Positions 1-7,353 are shown, numbered from the stretch's first letter. The stretch: 9,764 nucleotides of DNA from CAVPRW01 sp046727435 [NCBI: bacterium] (GCA_046727435.1 JBKPCR010000403.1:1-9764); one strand, 5' to 3'. The notes: generated by a model from the letters alone, not told the origin. Program-made: numbers and translations.

Positions 1-432
1 CTCGGACGCCGTATCCTACAGGCCGTCGATACCTTGATCTTACGGCTGCCGCTGGTCAAAAGCATCTATGGCGCCGTCAAGCAAATGGTCGACACATTCC
101 AGGGCCCGCGGCGAAGCTTTCAGCGCGTCGTCCTCATCCAATATCCCAGTCAGGGGCTGTGGACCATGGGCTTCGTGGCCTCAGAACGCCGTGATACCAT
201 GAATCTGACGACGTCACCGACGATCCTCACCGTCTATATCCCGACCACGCCAAACCCCACCACAGGCTATCTCGCGATGGTCAGACCGGAGGATGTCGTG
301 GATGTCGATTATACGGTCGAGGATGCCTTCAAGTTCATCATCTCCGCCGGCATCGTGGGCAAAGACCCGACTTCTCCCAAGCGGGCCTTTGACAAGACGC
401 TACCGACGATGGCGCGGATGCCTGCTTCGTAA
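1..432 (+). CDS. DUF502 family membrane protein, C-terminal part (5' end outside window)
   Basis: The reading frame is open from base 1 and its first codons already read as family sequence (LGRRILQAVDT, then PLVKSIYGAVKQ), so the gene starts upstream; the TTG at 34 is not the true start. About 143 residues are present. DUF502 proteins are small bacterial and plant proteins with N-terminal membrane segments and a soluble C-terminal domain. The visible part is the soluble domain, with the typical run SIYGAVKQ, then VVLIQYP, GFVASE, the VYIPTTPNPTTGYL loop, and VDYTVEDAFKFIISAGIV. Membrane segments, if present, are outside the window. The biochemical role of the family is not established. A 115-base gap separates it from the next gene on the same strand. 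The family call is confident; nothing in the sequence shows a function. Confidence 0.85.
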   Translation, partial: LGRRILQAVDTLILRLPLVKSIYGAVKQMVDTFQGPRRSFQRVVLIQYPSQGLWTMGFVASERRDTMNLTTSPTILTVYIPTTPNPTTGYLAMVRPEDVVDVDYTVEDAFKFIISAGIVGKDPTSPKRAFDKTLPTMARMPAS

Positions 433-547
433 CCAATCGGTGATAGCCAGTGTGGCGGTCGGTCGCCGGGAGTACTGGTTTCGGCCGGCTGTTGATCACG
501 ATTATCCGGTTGTTCCTGCAGGACAACGGCCCAAGGATAAATAAGTT

Positions 548-1438
548 ATGGCGAACATTCTCATTGCTGGTTGTGGCTATGTTGGCACGGCACTTGGCCT
601 GCGCTTGGCAGCGGCAGGGCATGTTGTCTGGGGCATACGGCGGTCGGCGGAGGGGCTCCCATCGGCGATCCGCCATGTGGCGGCTGATTTGACAATCCCT
701 GAGACGCTCCGGGAACTGCCACCGGCGCTGGACGTAATGTTCTACACCGCCGCCCCCAATGGTGCGGATGAAGCGGCGTATCGCGCCATCTACGTCGACG
801 GCCTGCGCTATGTGTTGGAGGCATTGGTACGCCAACACCAATCACCGCAACGAGTCTTGTTGACGTCTAGCACTGCAGTGTACGCGCAATCGGGCGGCGA
901 ATGGGTAGATGAAACGTCTCCTACCGAACCACAACATTTTACTGGCCGCCGCGTGTTGGAAGGGGAAAGGGTGCTGCTGAATGGGCCATTTCCGGCCATT
1001 GTGCTGCGTTTGGGTGGCATCTATGGTCCCGGGCGCACCAGCTTGATCGAGCGCGTCCGTCAAGGTCTCGCCATGTGCAGAGATGGCCCCCCGTTCTACA
1101 CCAACCGCATCCATCGCGATGACTGCGCCGGAGCCTTGCATCATCTGATGACGTTGTCCCAGCCGGAGTTCCGCTACATCGGCGTCGACCACGAGCCGGC
1201 TGACTACTGCGACGTGCTATGCTGGTTGGCCGCCCAGCTTGGTGCGCCGCCGCCGCGCGTCGAGGCTTCATCAGGCACGGACACCCGCCGCCATCGCACT
1301 AACAAGCGTTGTCGTCATGATAAGCTCATCGGCTCGGGGTACGTGTTTCGCTATCCTACCTTTCGTGAAGGGTACGCGGCGCTGCTGGCGCGGACCACTG
1401 ATGATGCGTTTCCTCCCCCAGATGGCAAGGATGCATAG
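548..1438 (+). CDS. Atypical extended SDR, NAD(P)-binding epimerase/dehydratase-like (YeeZ-like)
   Basis: A 296-residue Rossmann-fold protein of the extended short-chain dehydrogenase/reductase superfamily. The dinucleotide-binding loop GCGYVG is at residues 8-13, and a run of basic residues (RR, 31-32) follows the second strand. The TSS strand end and VYAQSGGEWVDE segment lie at 106-122, and RLGGIYGPGR at 154-163. The C-terminal part, NKRCRHDKLIGSGYVFRYPTF, matches YeeZ-like proteins. The catalytic YxxxK position appears as F131-T-G-R-R135, so Tyr is Phe and Lys is Arg. That is usual for atypical SDRs of this type and argues against classical SDR chemistry. The ATG at 548 has AAGGA about 10 bases upstream. 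Substrate unknown. It follows the DUF502 gene on the same strand and may be co-transcribed with it. Confidence 0.85.
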   Translation: MANILIAGCGYVGTALGLRLAAAGHVVWGIRRSAEGLPSAIRHVAADLTIPETLRELPPALDVMFYTAAPNGADEAAYRAIYVDGLRYVLEALVRQHQSPQRVLLTSSTAVYAQSGGEWVDETSPTEPQHFTGRRVLEGERVLLNGPFPAIVLRLGGIYGPGRTSLIERVRQGLAMCRDGPPFYTNRIHRDDCAGALHHLMTLSQPEFRYIGVDHEPADYCDVLCWLAAQLGAPPPRVEASSGTDTRRHRTNKRCRHDKLIGSGYVFRYPTFREGYAALLARTTDDAFPPPDGKDA

Positions 1439-1493
1439 GCAAGAGCCTACGCTAGCATAACTGAGCCTTCATGCCGGTGCCTATGCCTCCCCG

Positions 1494-1499
1494 AAGGAG
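1494..1499 (+). promoter_or_regulatory. Ribosome binding site deciding the flavin reductase start
   Basis: AAGGAG lies 8 bases before GTG 1508 and only 2 bases before the alternative TTG 1502. The spacing favours the GTG start. Confidence 0.6.
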
Positions 1500-1507
1500 A
1501 GTTGTGC

Positions 1508-2032
1508 GTGTACTACTCCGGTTTCTACCCGATGCATCTGGCGTTGTTGACGGTGGCTAGCAACTTGATGCCGATGGCCTGGTGGATCCCCATTTCCAAG
1601 GAACCCTTCCGATTTCTCGTCGCCATGGACCGGAAGAATCATACGTTGAGCCTCTTGCGGGAGCATCGGGAGGCGGTGCTCAACTTCATGCCATGGACCG
1701 AGCGCGAGCGCGTGGTACGCGCCGGGTATCTGACCGGACGCAAAGTCAGGAAGGCCGAGCGGCTGGGTTTCCATCTGACGCCGGCGCAGCAGCTCAAGCA
1801 CACGGGGGTCGTGGAAGGGATTTATGCGGCCTTTGAACTCGTGGTTGTCTCCGAGCTGCAGGAGCCCGCTGGCGACCATGTCCCCTTTGTGTGCGACGTC
1901 GTGCATATACACCGGCGGCGACGCCCTGCCCTAGGAGAGCCCATCCTGTTCCTGGGCTATCGCGATTTTGCAACGCTGGGAGAGCGTTGGCGCTTCAAGC
2001 TCCCTATCAAAACCTCACCCCTTGATGAGTAG
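1508..2032 (+). CDS. Flavin reductase-like FMN-binding domain protein
   Basis: A 174-residue single-domain protein of the flavin reductase-like (flavoredoxin-type) split-barrel family, predicted to bind FMN as a cytoplasmic flavoprotein. Family features in order are: the start segment YYSGFYPMHLALLTVASN; MPMAWWIPISKEPFRFLVAM, corresponding to the FMN-contacting strand and loop; N-H-T-LSLLRE; the FMPW segment; and ERERVVRAGYLTGRKV, with LVVVSELQEP later. The start is chosen at GTG 1508 because AAGGAG at 1494-1499 lies 8 bases before it; an in-frame TTG at 1502 would be only 2 bases from that site. Electron donor and physiological substrate cannot be told; relatives include NAD(P)H:flavin reductases and flavoredoxins. 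It stands 69 bases after the SDR gene on the same strand. Confidence 0.8.
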   Translation: MYYSGFYPMHLALLTVASNLMPMAWWIPISKEPFRFLVAMDRKNHTLSLLREHREAVLNFMPWTERERVVRAGYLTGRKVRKAERLGFHLTPAQQLKHTGVVEGIYAAFELVVVSELQEPAGDHVPFVCDVVHIHRRRRPALGEPILFLGYRDFATLGERWRFKLPIKTSPLDE

Positions 2033-2205
2033 CAATTGACCGACAAGGGCTAGGCTGGTCGCATGGGGGTCGCCGGGCCCTCATCGCCGCCCTGATCGAG
2101 AGCCAGTTCAGAGCCTATTCGCCTACACACATGCTGGACAGGGTCCTTGGTTTGCCACAGCGGAGGAGTTATCTGTCACCTCAGGGCCAGATCAATTGAC
2201 GCGCG
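2033..2205. other. Intergenic stretch, nothing recognised
   Basis: About 170 bases lie between the flavin reductase stop and the BON gene promoter. No reading frame with a start codon and ribosome binding site is visible. An open run of about 55 codons (roughly 2026-2200) lacks a usable start and resembles no family known to me. There is no strong terminator hairpin with a T run after the flavin reductase gene. Confidence 0.5.
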
Positions 2206-2234
2206 TTGACACGTTCTCAAGGCTCCGTTAGACT
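2206..2234 (+). promoter_or_regulatory. Sigma-70 promoter of the BON lipoprotein gene
   Basis: A perfect -35 box TTGACA (2206-2211) is followed, after exactly 17 bases, by TAGACT (2229-2234, four of six matches to TATAAT). The transcription start would fall near 2241, giving a leader of about 100 bases before the chosen start codon. Confidence 0.65.
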
Positions 2235-2342
2235 CACCTCACGATGCAGAGGAAGCGGTTGCTCGTGGCTATCTCCGCATGGGTGCATTGCTGGGAGGCA
2301 GCGCGCGAAGACAGGACATATGACGCCGAAGGGGAGGAAGCC

Positions 2343-2666
2343 ATGATGCGGCAGTGGAAGGTGTGGATCGGGGGGGCTGTGGGCGTCATGGGTCTCCTCA
2401 TGCTCATCGGCTGTGCGGCCACATCGAGTCGGGGAAGTATCGGCGAATCGAGTGAGGACGCCGCCATTACCGCTAGGGTGCAGTCGAGCTTCGCGGCCGA
2501 CCCCCTGGTGAGTGCCTCAGCCATCGGCGTTCAGACCACTCAGGGTGTGGTCCATTTGAGCGGCGCCGTCAAGAGCGAGCAGGAGCGGTTCCGGGCCATC
2601 CAGTTGGTTCAGGGCGTGGCCGGCGTGAGGGAGATTATTGTACGCAATTTGCTCGTGCAACGTTAG
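2343..2666 (+). CDS. BON-domain lipoprotein
   Basis: A 107-residue protein, predicted to be a lipid-anchored envelope protein. The N-terminus is a type II signal peptide: M-M-R-Q-W-K, a hydrophobic run (about residues 8-22), then the lipobox L-I-G-C with the lipidated Cys at position 24. After a Ser/Gly-rich linker comes a single BON domain (about 38-107): EDAAITARVQSSFAADP, a hydrophobic strand with GVVHLSGAVKS, and QGVAGVREIIVRN at the end. BON domains are small alpha/beta modules thought to bind membranes or lipids, as in OsmY-type proteins. The start is ATG 2343 (or the adjacent ATG 2346) because GGGGAGGAAG at 2331-2340 is a strong ribosome binding site and the signal peptide begins there. 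An in-frame ATG at 2244 would place 33 non-family residues before the signal. It has its own promoter, so it is probably expressed alone. Confidence 0.8.
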   Translation: MMRQWKVWIGGAVGVMGLLMLIGCAATSSRGSIGESSEDAAITARVQSSFAADPLVSASAIGVQTTQGVVHLSGAVKSEQERFRAIQLVQGVAGVREIIVRNLLVQR

Positions 2667-2729
2667 CCAGTACTCTATTACGCGAACCGACCCCTACCCA
2701 CCGCACGACAAACGTCTGGAGGGGAGAAT

Positions 2730-2759
2730 CCCTCTGGTCTCCCTCCAGAGACCAGAGGG
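2730..2759. terminator. Perfect 12-bp hairpin after the BON gene, no T run
   Basis: CCCTCTGGTCTC (2730-2741), loop CCTCCA, then GAGACCAGAGGG (2748-2759): 12 perfect pairs with a 6-base loop, 64 bases after the BON stop. The missing T tract means classical intrinsic termination is uncertain. An upstream arm (2714-2726) could pair with 2738-2749 instead and exclude this hairpin. Confidence 0.35.
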
Positions 2760-2903
2760 TCAGAGCACCAACAGCTAAGAAGCTGGGAACACTACCACCC
2801 GAAATCCGAGGTTCCTGTACGAAAAGAGCACATGCCAAGTTGGCTACGATTCTAGCAGACACGTGCGTTCGGGAGCAATAAGGGCTCAAGGACCACCAGT
2901 CAC

Positions 2904-2936
2904 GAGGCTGCACCAGTGAGGCTCTGGTGATGCCTC
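2904..2936. repeat. Imperfect hairpin downstream of the polymerase gene
   Basis: GAGGC (2904-2908), two mismatched bases, CACCAG (2911-2916), a 7-base loop, CTGGTG (2924-2929), two mismatched bases, GCCTC (2932-2936): 11 pairs in all. It lies 73 bases past the polymerase stop on the minus strand. It could be a weak transcription end for that operon, but no T run follows. Confidence 0.35.
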
Positions 2937-3008
2937 TTCTGGCCTTCCGCTTGAATCGGCGTGGTTGGCGATGGAGCCGTGGAAGGCGAGAGTCCACGCG
3001 CTGGCGTT

Positions 3009-6000
3009 TCAGGCCATAGCCCGTCGTAACCGTGCCTCGTCGTAACCGAAGGGCACTAATAACTCCAAGGCCGCATCGAGCAGCATGGCCTGATACTGTG
3101 CCACATCGAATCCATCATCCGGGCCCAGGTGTGGGAAGGCTCGCACCCGCTCCTCTTTGTTGGGGGTGTGGGCATCGCGGATCAGATAGCGCACCCGCTC
3201 GCCTGGATGGAGATTGATGCCCACCGCACGCAACTGCCGTAATGCCTGCACCGTGGCGTTCTCCACCCGATAGGCCTCCAACTCCTGGCTGACGGTCTTG
3301 GCTACCAACAGCTGGAGGGGCGGAATATGCCCGGTCGCCAGTTGCTCCCAGGTATCTCGCAACACTTCCAGGGCTTTTGGGATACGGGCGACACAGTCGG
3401 CAAGGCCCTCGGCCTCGGCAAGGACCACCAACATCGCCCATTGTGTCGCCTGGATGAAGACCGGTACATCATGCCGCCGGTAGGCCAACCCACGTGCCTT
3501 CAGCATCCCGTCCCAGAAGACGCCGAAGTAGCGATTGGCCACCGCAAGATGCAGCCGTACCTTTGAGGGCAAAAAGACGATCCAGCGATAGCGCCCTTCC
3601 AGGCTCATCGTGACCTCTGTGGCCGCGGTGATCTCATCGCACAGCGCCAGCAGGTCTTCCTCCGTCAAGCCCGGTTGGCGAATCCAGACGGAATCGGTGA
3701 GCGCGTGCAACAGCTCATAGCCGCGCGCTTCGCAGATCTCCTTGGCCTGCAGCAGCTTCTCTCGACCGAACGCCGTCACGGCCTCATGGCTCTCGATCCG
3801 TCCGAAGCGGGCATTGCGATAGCCGAGGTAGCCAAAACAGTTATGGGTCAGCACGCCGCCCTCAATAAAGAATGCTTCTGGTTCCTCGGCAAGCTGGAAG
3901 CAATACACAAATGGGTTGGCAGCTCTCACCTGCTCAATGGCCACTACCTGTGCAAACGCCAGCGACGATTGCACGGGTTCGTAGATATGCTCCGGCTGCT
4001 GTACCAACCGCTCATCCAGACGATGAAGCCGCTGCGACACCTGGCGAAGCTTGCAGTTCGCCGTCGTTTTAGCAATCATCTTCACCCCTGAAATCCGTGG
4101 CACTCGAACCACGCGTGCGGCCTTGCACAGGTCCCATAGGCCACTATCCACCACCGGCAGCTGCGCGAGCGTTGATGGATGTTGCACCCATCGACGGCGT
4201 TGTAGGATGCGTAGGTGTTTGTGCGAAACGGGAGCGCCATCGCACAAAAGTTTTCGCGTCTCCTCGAGATTCCGAGTCTGGATCTGATGCATACGGCTGT
4301 CGTGAGCAAATCGATAGTCGACTCCCAAAAGCGCGAACAACCACCCGAGTTCAGCGATCAACCCACGGGCGGCACTCGAAATACCGGCAAAGTTCCTCCT
4401 ACGGCTGATATGACCATCACTCGCGATCAAGCCCAAGATGAACCCTCGGCGTGCTTCAGCGGGTCCATTTAAAATCACCTCGGGAATGTGGAGTTTCCCC
4501 CGATCCGCTGACCCCTTGATCGCGAAGGCCTTTTCGAAGACCTCAACAAGCGCAATACTGTTTACCTGTAGCACGTACATCTTTGCCCGCCGCTCTCGGT
4601 AGCACCTGGCCGTGACTCGAAATTTCCTTCGAAGAATGGCGCGCAGTCGTCTTAGATGCTCTCGTTCGTTTAGACCTACATTGAACCGAAGCATGTTACG
4701 CGTTGCACTTCCATCGCCAACAAAAAAGCCGAGGAGGAATCCCAGATCCTCATCAACTTGCACCCGGGATGGAAGCCGCTGGATTATTCCGCCTTCACGC
4801 TTGCCCCGCCCTATGGAGAGCGTTCCCAGCTCAGCCAGAGTGAGGTGGTCTGGATCGAAGAAGCAAAGGGGAACGTAGCCATATTCACGCCAATTCCAAA
4901 TGGTCTTTGCTGCGTATGCGTTGCGAGCCTGCGCAGCAAGCATTCCATATCGTTCTCTGACCCAACGTCGAACGGGGGAACCGAAGACTCTCCAGAGTGC
5001 TTGCTCCTGGGCCGAGAAAACGTTCTTGAGGATACGAACGAGATGGACCTCTGTCATAGTCCCCTCACAAGCCCCCGCCAGGGACACCCCGATTGGAACC
5101 CAGGCCCCTGGCGCGAGCTCATCGGCTCTCCGTACCTCCAAACGGCCATGCTGCAGGATGTAGCAGGGATGATCTGGCGTCAGCAGGATTTCTCGCCCCC
5201 ATCGGAGCTTGATGCGCAGCATCGTCGCGGGGGTCGGCACCTTGAGGACGGCCTGCACACGCTTGAGGCCATGCTGGAGATGGGCATCAACCCCGAGCAC
5301 CGCCAAATCATCGACCGCTTGCTGACCCCACTGCGAGGCTGGCAAGTACCCCTCTACGACATCCCGAATCGGCGATATCTGCCACCGCCCATGCCGACAA
5401 TAGAGCACGGTAGTGTTCCCATCCAGACAGGTGACTCCGATCCATTTATGGGCGCGCTGGCGCTGATCATAGAGGGCTGCTGCCTCGGGGGCAATGCCGC
5501 CCTCTTTCAGGCGGGTCTTGTAATAGGCCCGGCGCTTGATGAGCGGCCTGAGCATGGCCGCCATTAACCCTTCGTGCCGCTCGCAAATCGTGTAACCTGC
5601 CTCCGGCACCACATGGTTGTCGCAACAACGGCAGAAGAGCGTCTCGGCAGAGATGTTATGCTGGACCATGATGGTGGGGTACATGGCCGAAAAATCCAGC
5701 TCAGCGACGTCATCGAAGGCCCCTACGGGCGGCTGGAATACCAGCCCGCCTTTGTCGACCTTGAGGAGGACGTCGGCGGTCTTCCAGCGCTCAGGCTCCC
5801 CCTTGCGCCAGGGAATGAGCAGACGCCGCTGCACGGCCACGTCGAGTTGCATCGAGGTGAGGATGGTGCCGATCGATGCCCGAGCGGCGCGTTGCATGGG
5901 AAGCTTGGCGAGGCGCGACAGCTCGATGATGCCGGCAAAACCGGTTTCATGATAGAGAAACGAATGGGCACGATCGATGTGCCAGCGCCCGTACAGGGGG

Positions 6001-6812
6001 TACGCCGGTGGAAAGTATAACATCTTGCCATAGGTGAAGAATGACTGACCTTCGGTGACGAGGCGGCGTTCGATGGGGGCGGGTTCGCGATCAAGTACCA
6101 GAGGCATTCGATGGCGGCGAGCCAGGCGGAGTAACGCCGGGAAGATGGCGGTATCGCCATAATCGGTGAGGATGAGGTCCGGATCATAACGAGTGAGAAA
6201 CGCATTGAGCTGATCGAGCAGCTCGGCGGGGTCGTTCGTGGTGCATTCGTAACGTTGGCTGTCGAGCGTGATCTGCAGTGTATTGCCGCGCTGCAGCGGA
6301 ATCAGCGGGTCCTGGGTGAGCTGCAGTTCCAGAACGCGCAGTGATGGGATGACGTAGTGCCGCACCGTACTCGACTCGCGCCCCCGAATGCGAGCAATGG
6401 TCCGCCCATCATGCTCGACCTCGCACTGGCCAAAGGGGAAGAGCTTGCGGCAGTACAGATAATATTGCGGCAGTGGCAGGTCGCAATTGTAGAAGGTGAT
6501 ACGGGATTCGAACTCCGGTAAGCGTCGCAGCAACCGCGGGAACATCTGATAATCCGCGACCTCAAGCGCCAGGACCGTCACCAGTTCCCGACTCCAGAAT
6601 TCTCGCTGCCGCGTCAACGTACAACGGCTGCAGACGCGCGTCTGCAGCGTCGCACGCGCCAGGGCTTGCAGGTCATCCGGTCGTCCGCGCGCATACAGCC
6701 GTGGGCGAAACGGGTCCTCAAGGCGCAGGAGCGCGCCGTCCTCTTGATACAACCACACGACCATCGTCGTCTGCGCCGGATAGACGTCGAACAGCCAGCC
6801 TTGGCTGCGCAT
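3009..6812 (-). CDS. Family B DNA polymerase (PolB2-like, degenerate exonuclease) containing an intein
   Basis: A 1267-residue precursor: N-extein 1-461, intein 462-991, C-extein 992-1267. After splicing a 737-residue polymerase would remain. The start MRSQGWLFDVYP fits the family, although its ribosome binding site is weak. Polymerase motif A is intact (D373-F-S-A-M-Y-P). Motif B reads K456-W-I-G-V-T/C-F-G after splicing, with the usual Asn as Val and Tyr as Phe. Motif C is H-A-L-T-D-S (1036-1041): the first Asp of YxDTDS is Leu1038 and the second, Asp1040, is kept. The two metal-binding carboxylates (373, 1040) therefore survive. The exonuclease motifs look lost: exo I reads LELQL (161-165) and exo II TDYGDTAIF (216-224). 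A Cys cluster (394, 396, 397, 410, with His413) could bind zinc. It is the last gene of the lexA operon. Expected role, inferred: damage-induced or translesion synthesis, or a structural polymerase subunit. Confidence 0.9.
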   Translation of the reverse strand: MRSQGWLFDVYPAQTTMVVWLYQEDGALLRLEDPFRPRLYARGRPDDLQALARATLQTRVCSRCTLTRQREFWSRELVTVLALEVADYQMFPRLLRRLPEFESRITFYNCDLPLPQYYLYCRKLFPFGQCEVEHDGRTIARIRGRESSTVRHYVIPSLRVLELQLTQDPLIPLQRGNTLQITLDSQRYECTTNDPAELLDQLNAFLTRYDPDLILTDYGDTAIFPALLRLARRHRMPLVLDREPAPIERRLVTEGQSFFTYGKMLYFPPAYPLYGRWHIDRAHSFLYHETGFAGIIELSRLAKLPMQRAARASIGTILTSMQLDVAVQRRLLIPWRKGEPERWKTADVLLKVDKGGLVFQPPVGAFDDVAELDFSAMYPTIMVQHNISAETLFCRCCDNHVVPEAGYTICERHEGLMAAMLRPLIKRRAYYKTRLKEGGIAPEAAALYDQRQRAHKWIGVTCLDGNTTVLYCRHGRWQISPIRDVVEGYLPASQWGQQAVDDLAVLGVDAHLQHGLKRVQAVLKVPTPATMLRIKLRWGREILLTPDHPCYILQHGRLEVRRADELAPGAWVPIGVSLAGACEGTMTEVHLVRILKNVFSAQEQALWRVFGSPVRRWVRERYGMLAAQARNAYAAKTIWNWREYGYVPLCFFDPDHLTLAELGTLSIGRGKREGGIIQRLPSRVQVDEDLGFLLGFFVGDGSATRNMLRFNVGLNEREHLRRLRAILRRKFRVTARCYRERRAKMYVLQVNSIALVEVFEKAFAIKGSADRGKLHIPEVILNGPAEARRGFILGLIASDGHISRRRNFAGISSAARGLIAELGWLFALLGVDYRFAHDSRMHQIQTRNLEETRKLLCDGAPVSHKHLRILQRRRWVQHPSTLAQLPVVDSGLWDLCKAARVVRVPRISGVKMIAKTTANCKLRQVSQRLHRLDERLVQQPEHIYEPVQSSLAFAQVVAIEQVRAANPFVYCFQLAEEPEAFFIEGGVLTHNCFGYLGYRNARFGRIESHEAVTAFGREKLLQAKEICEARGYELLHALTDSVWIRQPGLTEEDLLALCDEITAATEVTMSLEGRYRWIVFLPSKVRLHLAVANRYFGVFWDGMLKARGLAYRRHDVPVFIQATQWAMLVVLAEAEGLADCVARIPKALEVLRDTWEQLATGHIPPLQLLVAKTVSQELEAYRVENATVQALRQLRAVGINLHPGERVRYLIRDAHTPNKEERVRAFPHLGPDDGFDVAQYQAMLLDAALELLVPFGYDEARLRRAMA
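3840..5429 (-). mobile_element. Intein with LAGLIDADG homing endonuclease in polymerase motif B
   Basis: A 530-residue in-frame insertion, polymerase residues 462-991. Block A starts with the nucleophile Cys462 (CLDGNTTVLY). Block B has T545-P-D-H548. Block F is VYCFQLAEEPEAFFIEGGVL, and block G ends T-H990-N991 followed by Cys992 as the +1 residue. All residues needed for class 1 protein splicing are present. The homing endonuclease has two LAGLIDADG motifs, LLGFFVGDG (693-701) and ILGLIASDG (792-800), with both acidic residues (D700, D799), so it looks active. Between block B and the first motif are about 140 extra residues, including AAKTIWNWREYGYVPL, which may be a helix-turn-helix for DNA recognition. 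Splicing would join GVT to CFGYLGY. Motif B is a known intein site in archaeal family B polymerases. Confidence 0.93.
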
Positions 6813-6900
6813 GTCTATAAGCCGCTTCCCTGATGGCCCAGGCTGGGGACTCGTGCGCTCAGGTCCGCATCCCTATGTGCCGCTGGAAACGCTAGTGGTG

Positions 6901-7347
6901 TCACCGCTGGGCGCCGTCCTCAACCGCCTGCCCGCCTCCTCCCGCCTGGAGTGAAGTAGGGTAGGGGAGTGTCCCCTGATGCGGTCCCTTCCCCTGGCCC
7001 TCTTTGCGGGGAGCGAGGAGGCGTTCGCCTGCACCGGTCAGTGCCGGTGGCTCCTGCGGTCTTTCAAGGACGGCAGAGACGGCAGGGAGAGTACTCTGAC
7101 AGAAAGCTTCGAGCCGGGTAAGCAGGCGTTCGAGCTGTTTGTGATGCTCCAGCAGCATGGCCATGGCGATGACCTCGAAGGGCCATGGACGCGACAGATA
7201 CACCCCAGCTTGAACGTGCAGCTTGGCGCAGTCGAAGAGACGATCAAAAGCCGCCTGATCGTCCTTACGCAGCGCGCGTCTAAATGGGGCCCAGGCCCGG
7301 CGTTCGTACTCGATGAGCTGGCTAAAGGGTGGAAGCGTTCGACCCAT
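6901..7347 (-). CDS. Small helical protein of unknown function in the lexA-polymerase operon
   Basis: 148 residues. The N-terminal 80 are compact and mostly helical in character: MGRTLPPFSQLIEYERRAW, PFRRALRKDDQAAFDRLFDCAKLH (21-44), and FEVIAMAMLLEHHKQLERLLTRLE (57-80), the last amphipathic. The tail (about 98-148) is Pro/Gly/Gln-rich and probably disordered. There is no signal peptide or membrane segment. I recall similar small proteins starting MGRT-P-F and carrying an RRALR--D---FD-LF pattern in archaea, but cannot name a family with certainty. The start is ATG 7347, with a strong GGAGG 9 bases upstream that directly abuts the TGA of the RadA-like gene. The six-base gap to that stop implies translational coupling, so this protein is probably a partner of the RadA-like protein and the polymerase. 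The function is not known. Confidence 0.75.
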   Translation of the reverse strand: MGRTLPPFSQLIEYERRAWAPFRRALRKDDQAAFDRLFDCAKLHVQAGVYLSRPWPFEVIAMAMLLEHHKQLERLLTRLEAFCQSTLPAVSAVLERPQEPPALTGAGERLLAPRKEGQGKGPHQGTLPYPTSLQAGGGGQAVEDGAQR

Positions 7348-7353
7348 AAAATC

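Larger units (their letters stand above)
2667..3008. other. Intergenic stretch between convergent genes, hairpin-rich
   Basis: About 340 bases lie between the end of the BON gene (+) and the end of the polymerase gene (-). I see no convincing gene. A 120-codon open frame on the minus strand (2635-2997) has Arg-rich, family-less sequence and runs into the BON coding region. The stretch holds several inverted repeats: 2730-2759, 2904-2936 and 2978-2998. None is followed by a T run on either strand, so they are at best atypical bidirectional transcription end signals or RNA structures. Confidence 0.6.

Noticed and set aside
1433-1486. Inverted repeat GCATAGGCA/TGCCTATGC around the SDR stop codon
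   Set aside because: Only 9 pairs with a 36-base loop and no T run; likely chance.
2244-2342. Upstream in-frame ATG for the BON lipoprotein
   Set aside because: The 33 extra residues would bury the lipoprotein signal peptide, and the site lies almost at the predicted transcription start without a ribosome binding site.
2635-2997. Minus-strand open frame of 120 codons between the BON and polymerase genes
   Set aside because: Arg-rich sequence without a recognisable family, overlapping the BON coding end and spanning hairpins; no good ribosome binding site seen.
2904-2998. Hairpins as intrinsic terminators for the polymerase operon
   Set aside because: No T run on the minus strand after either stem, so they were not called as terminators.
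4758-5567. Plus-strand open frame of 269 codons opposite the polymerase/intein
   Set aside because: It is the antisense shadow of a strongly supported gene, with low-likelihood protein sequence.
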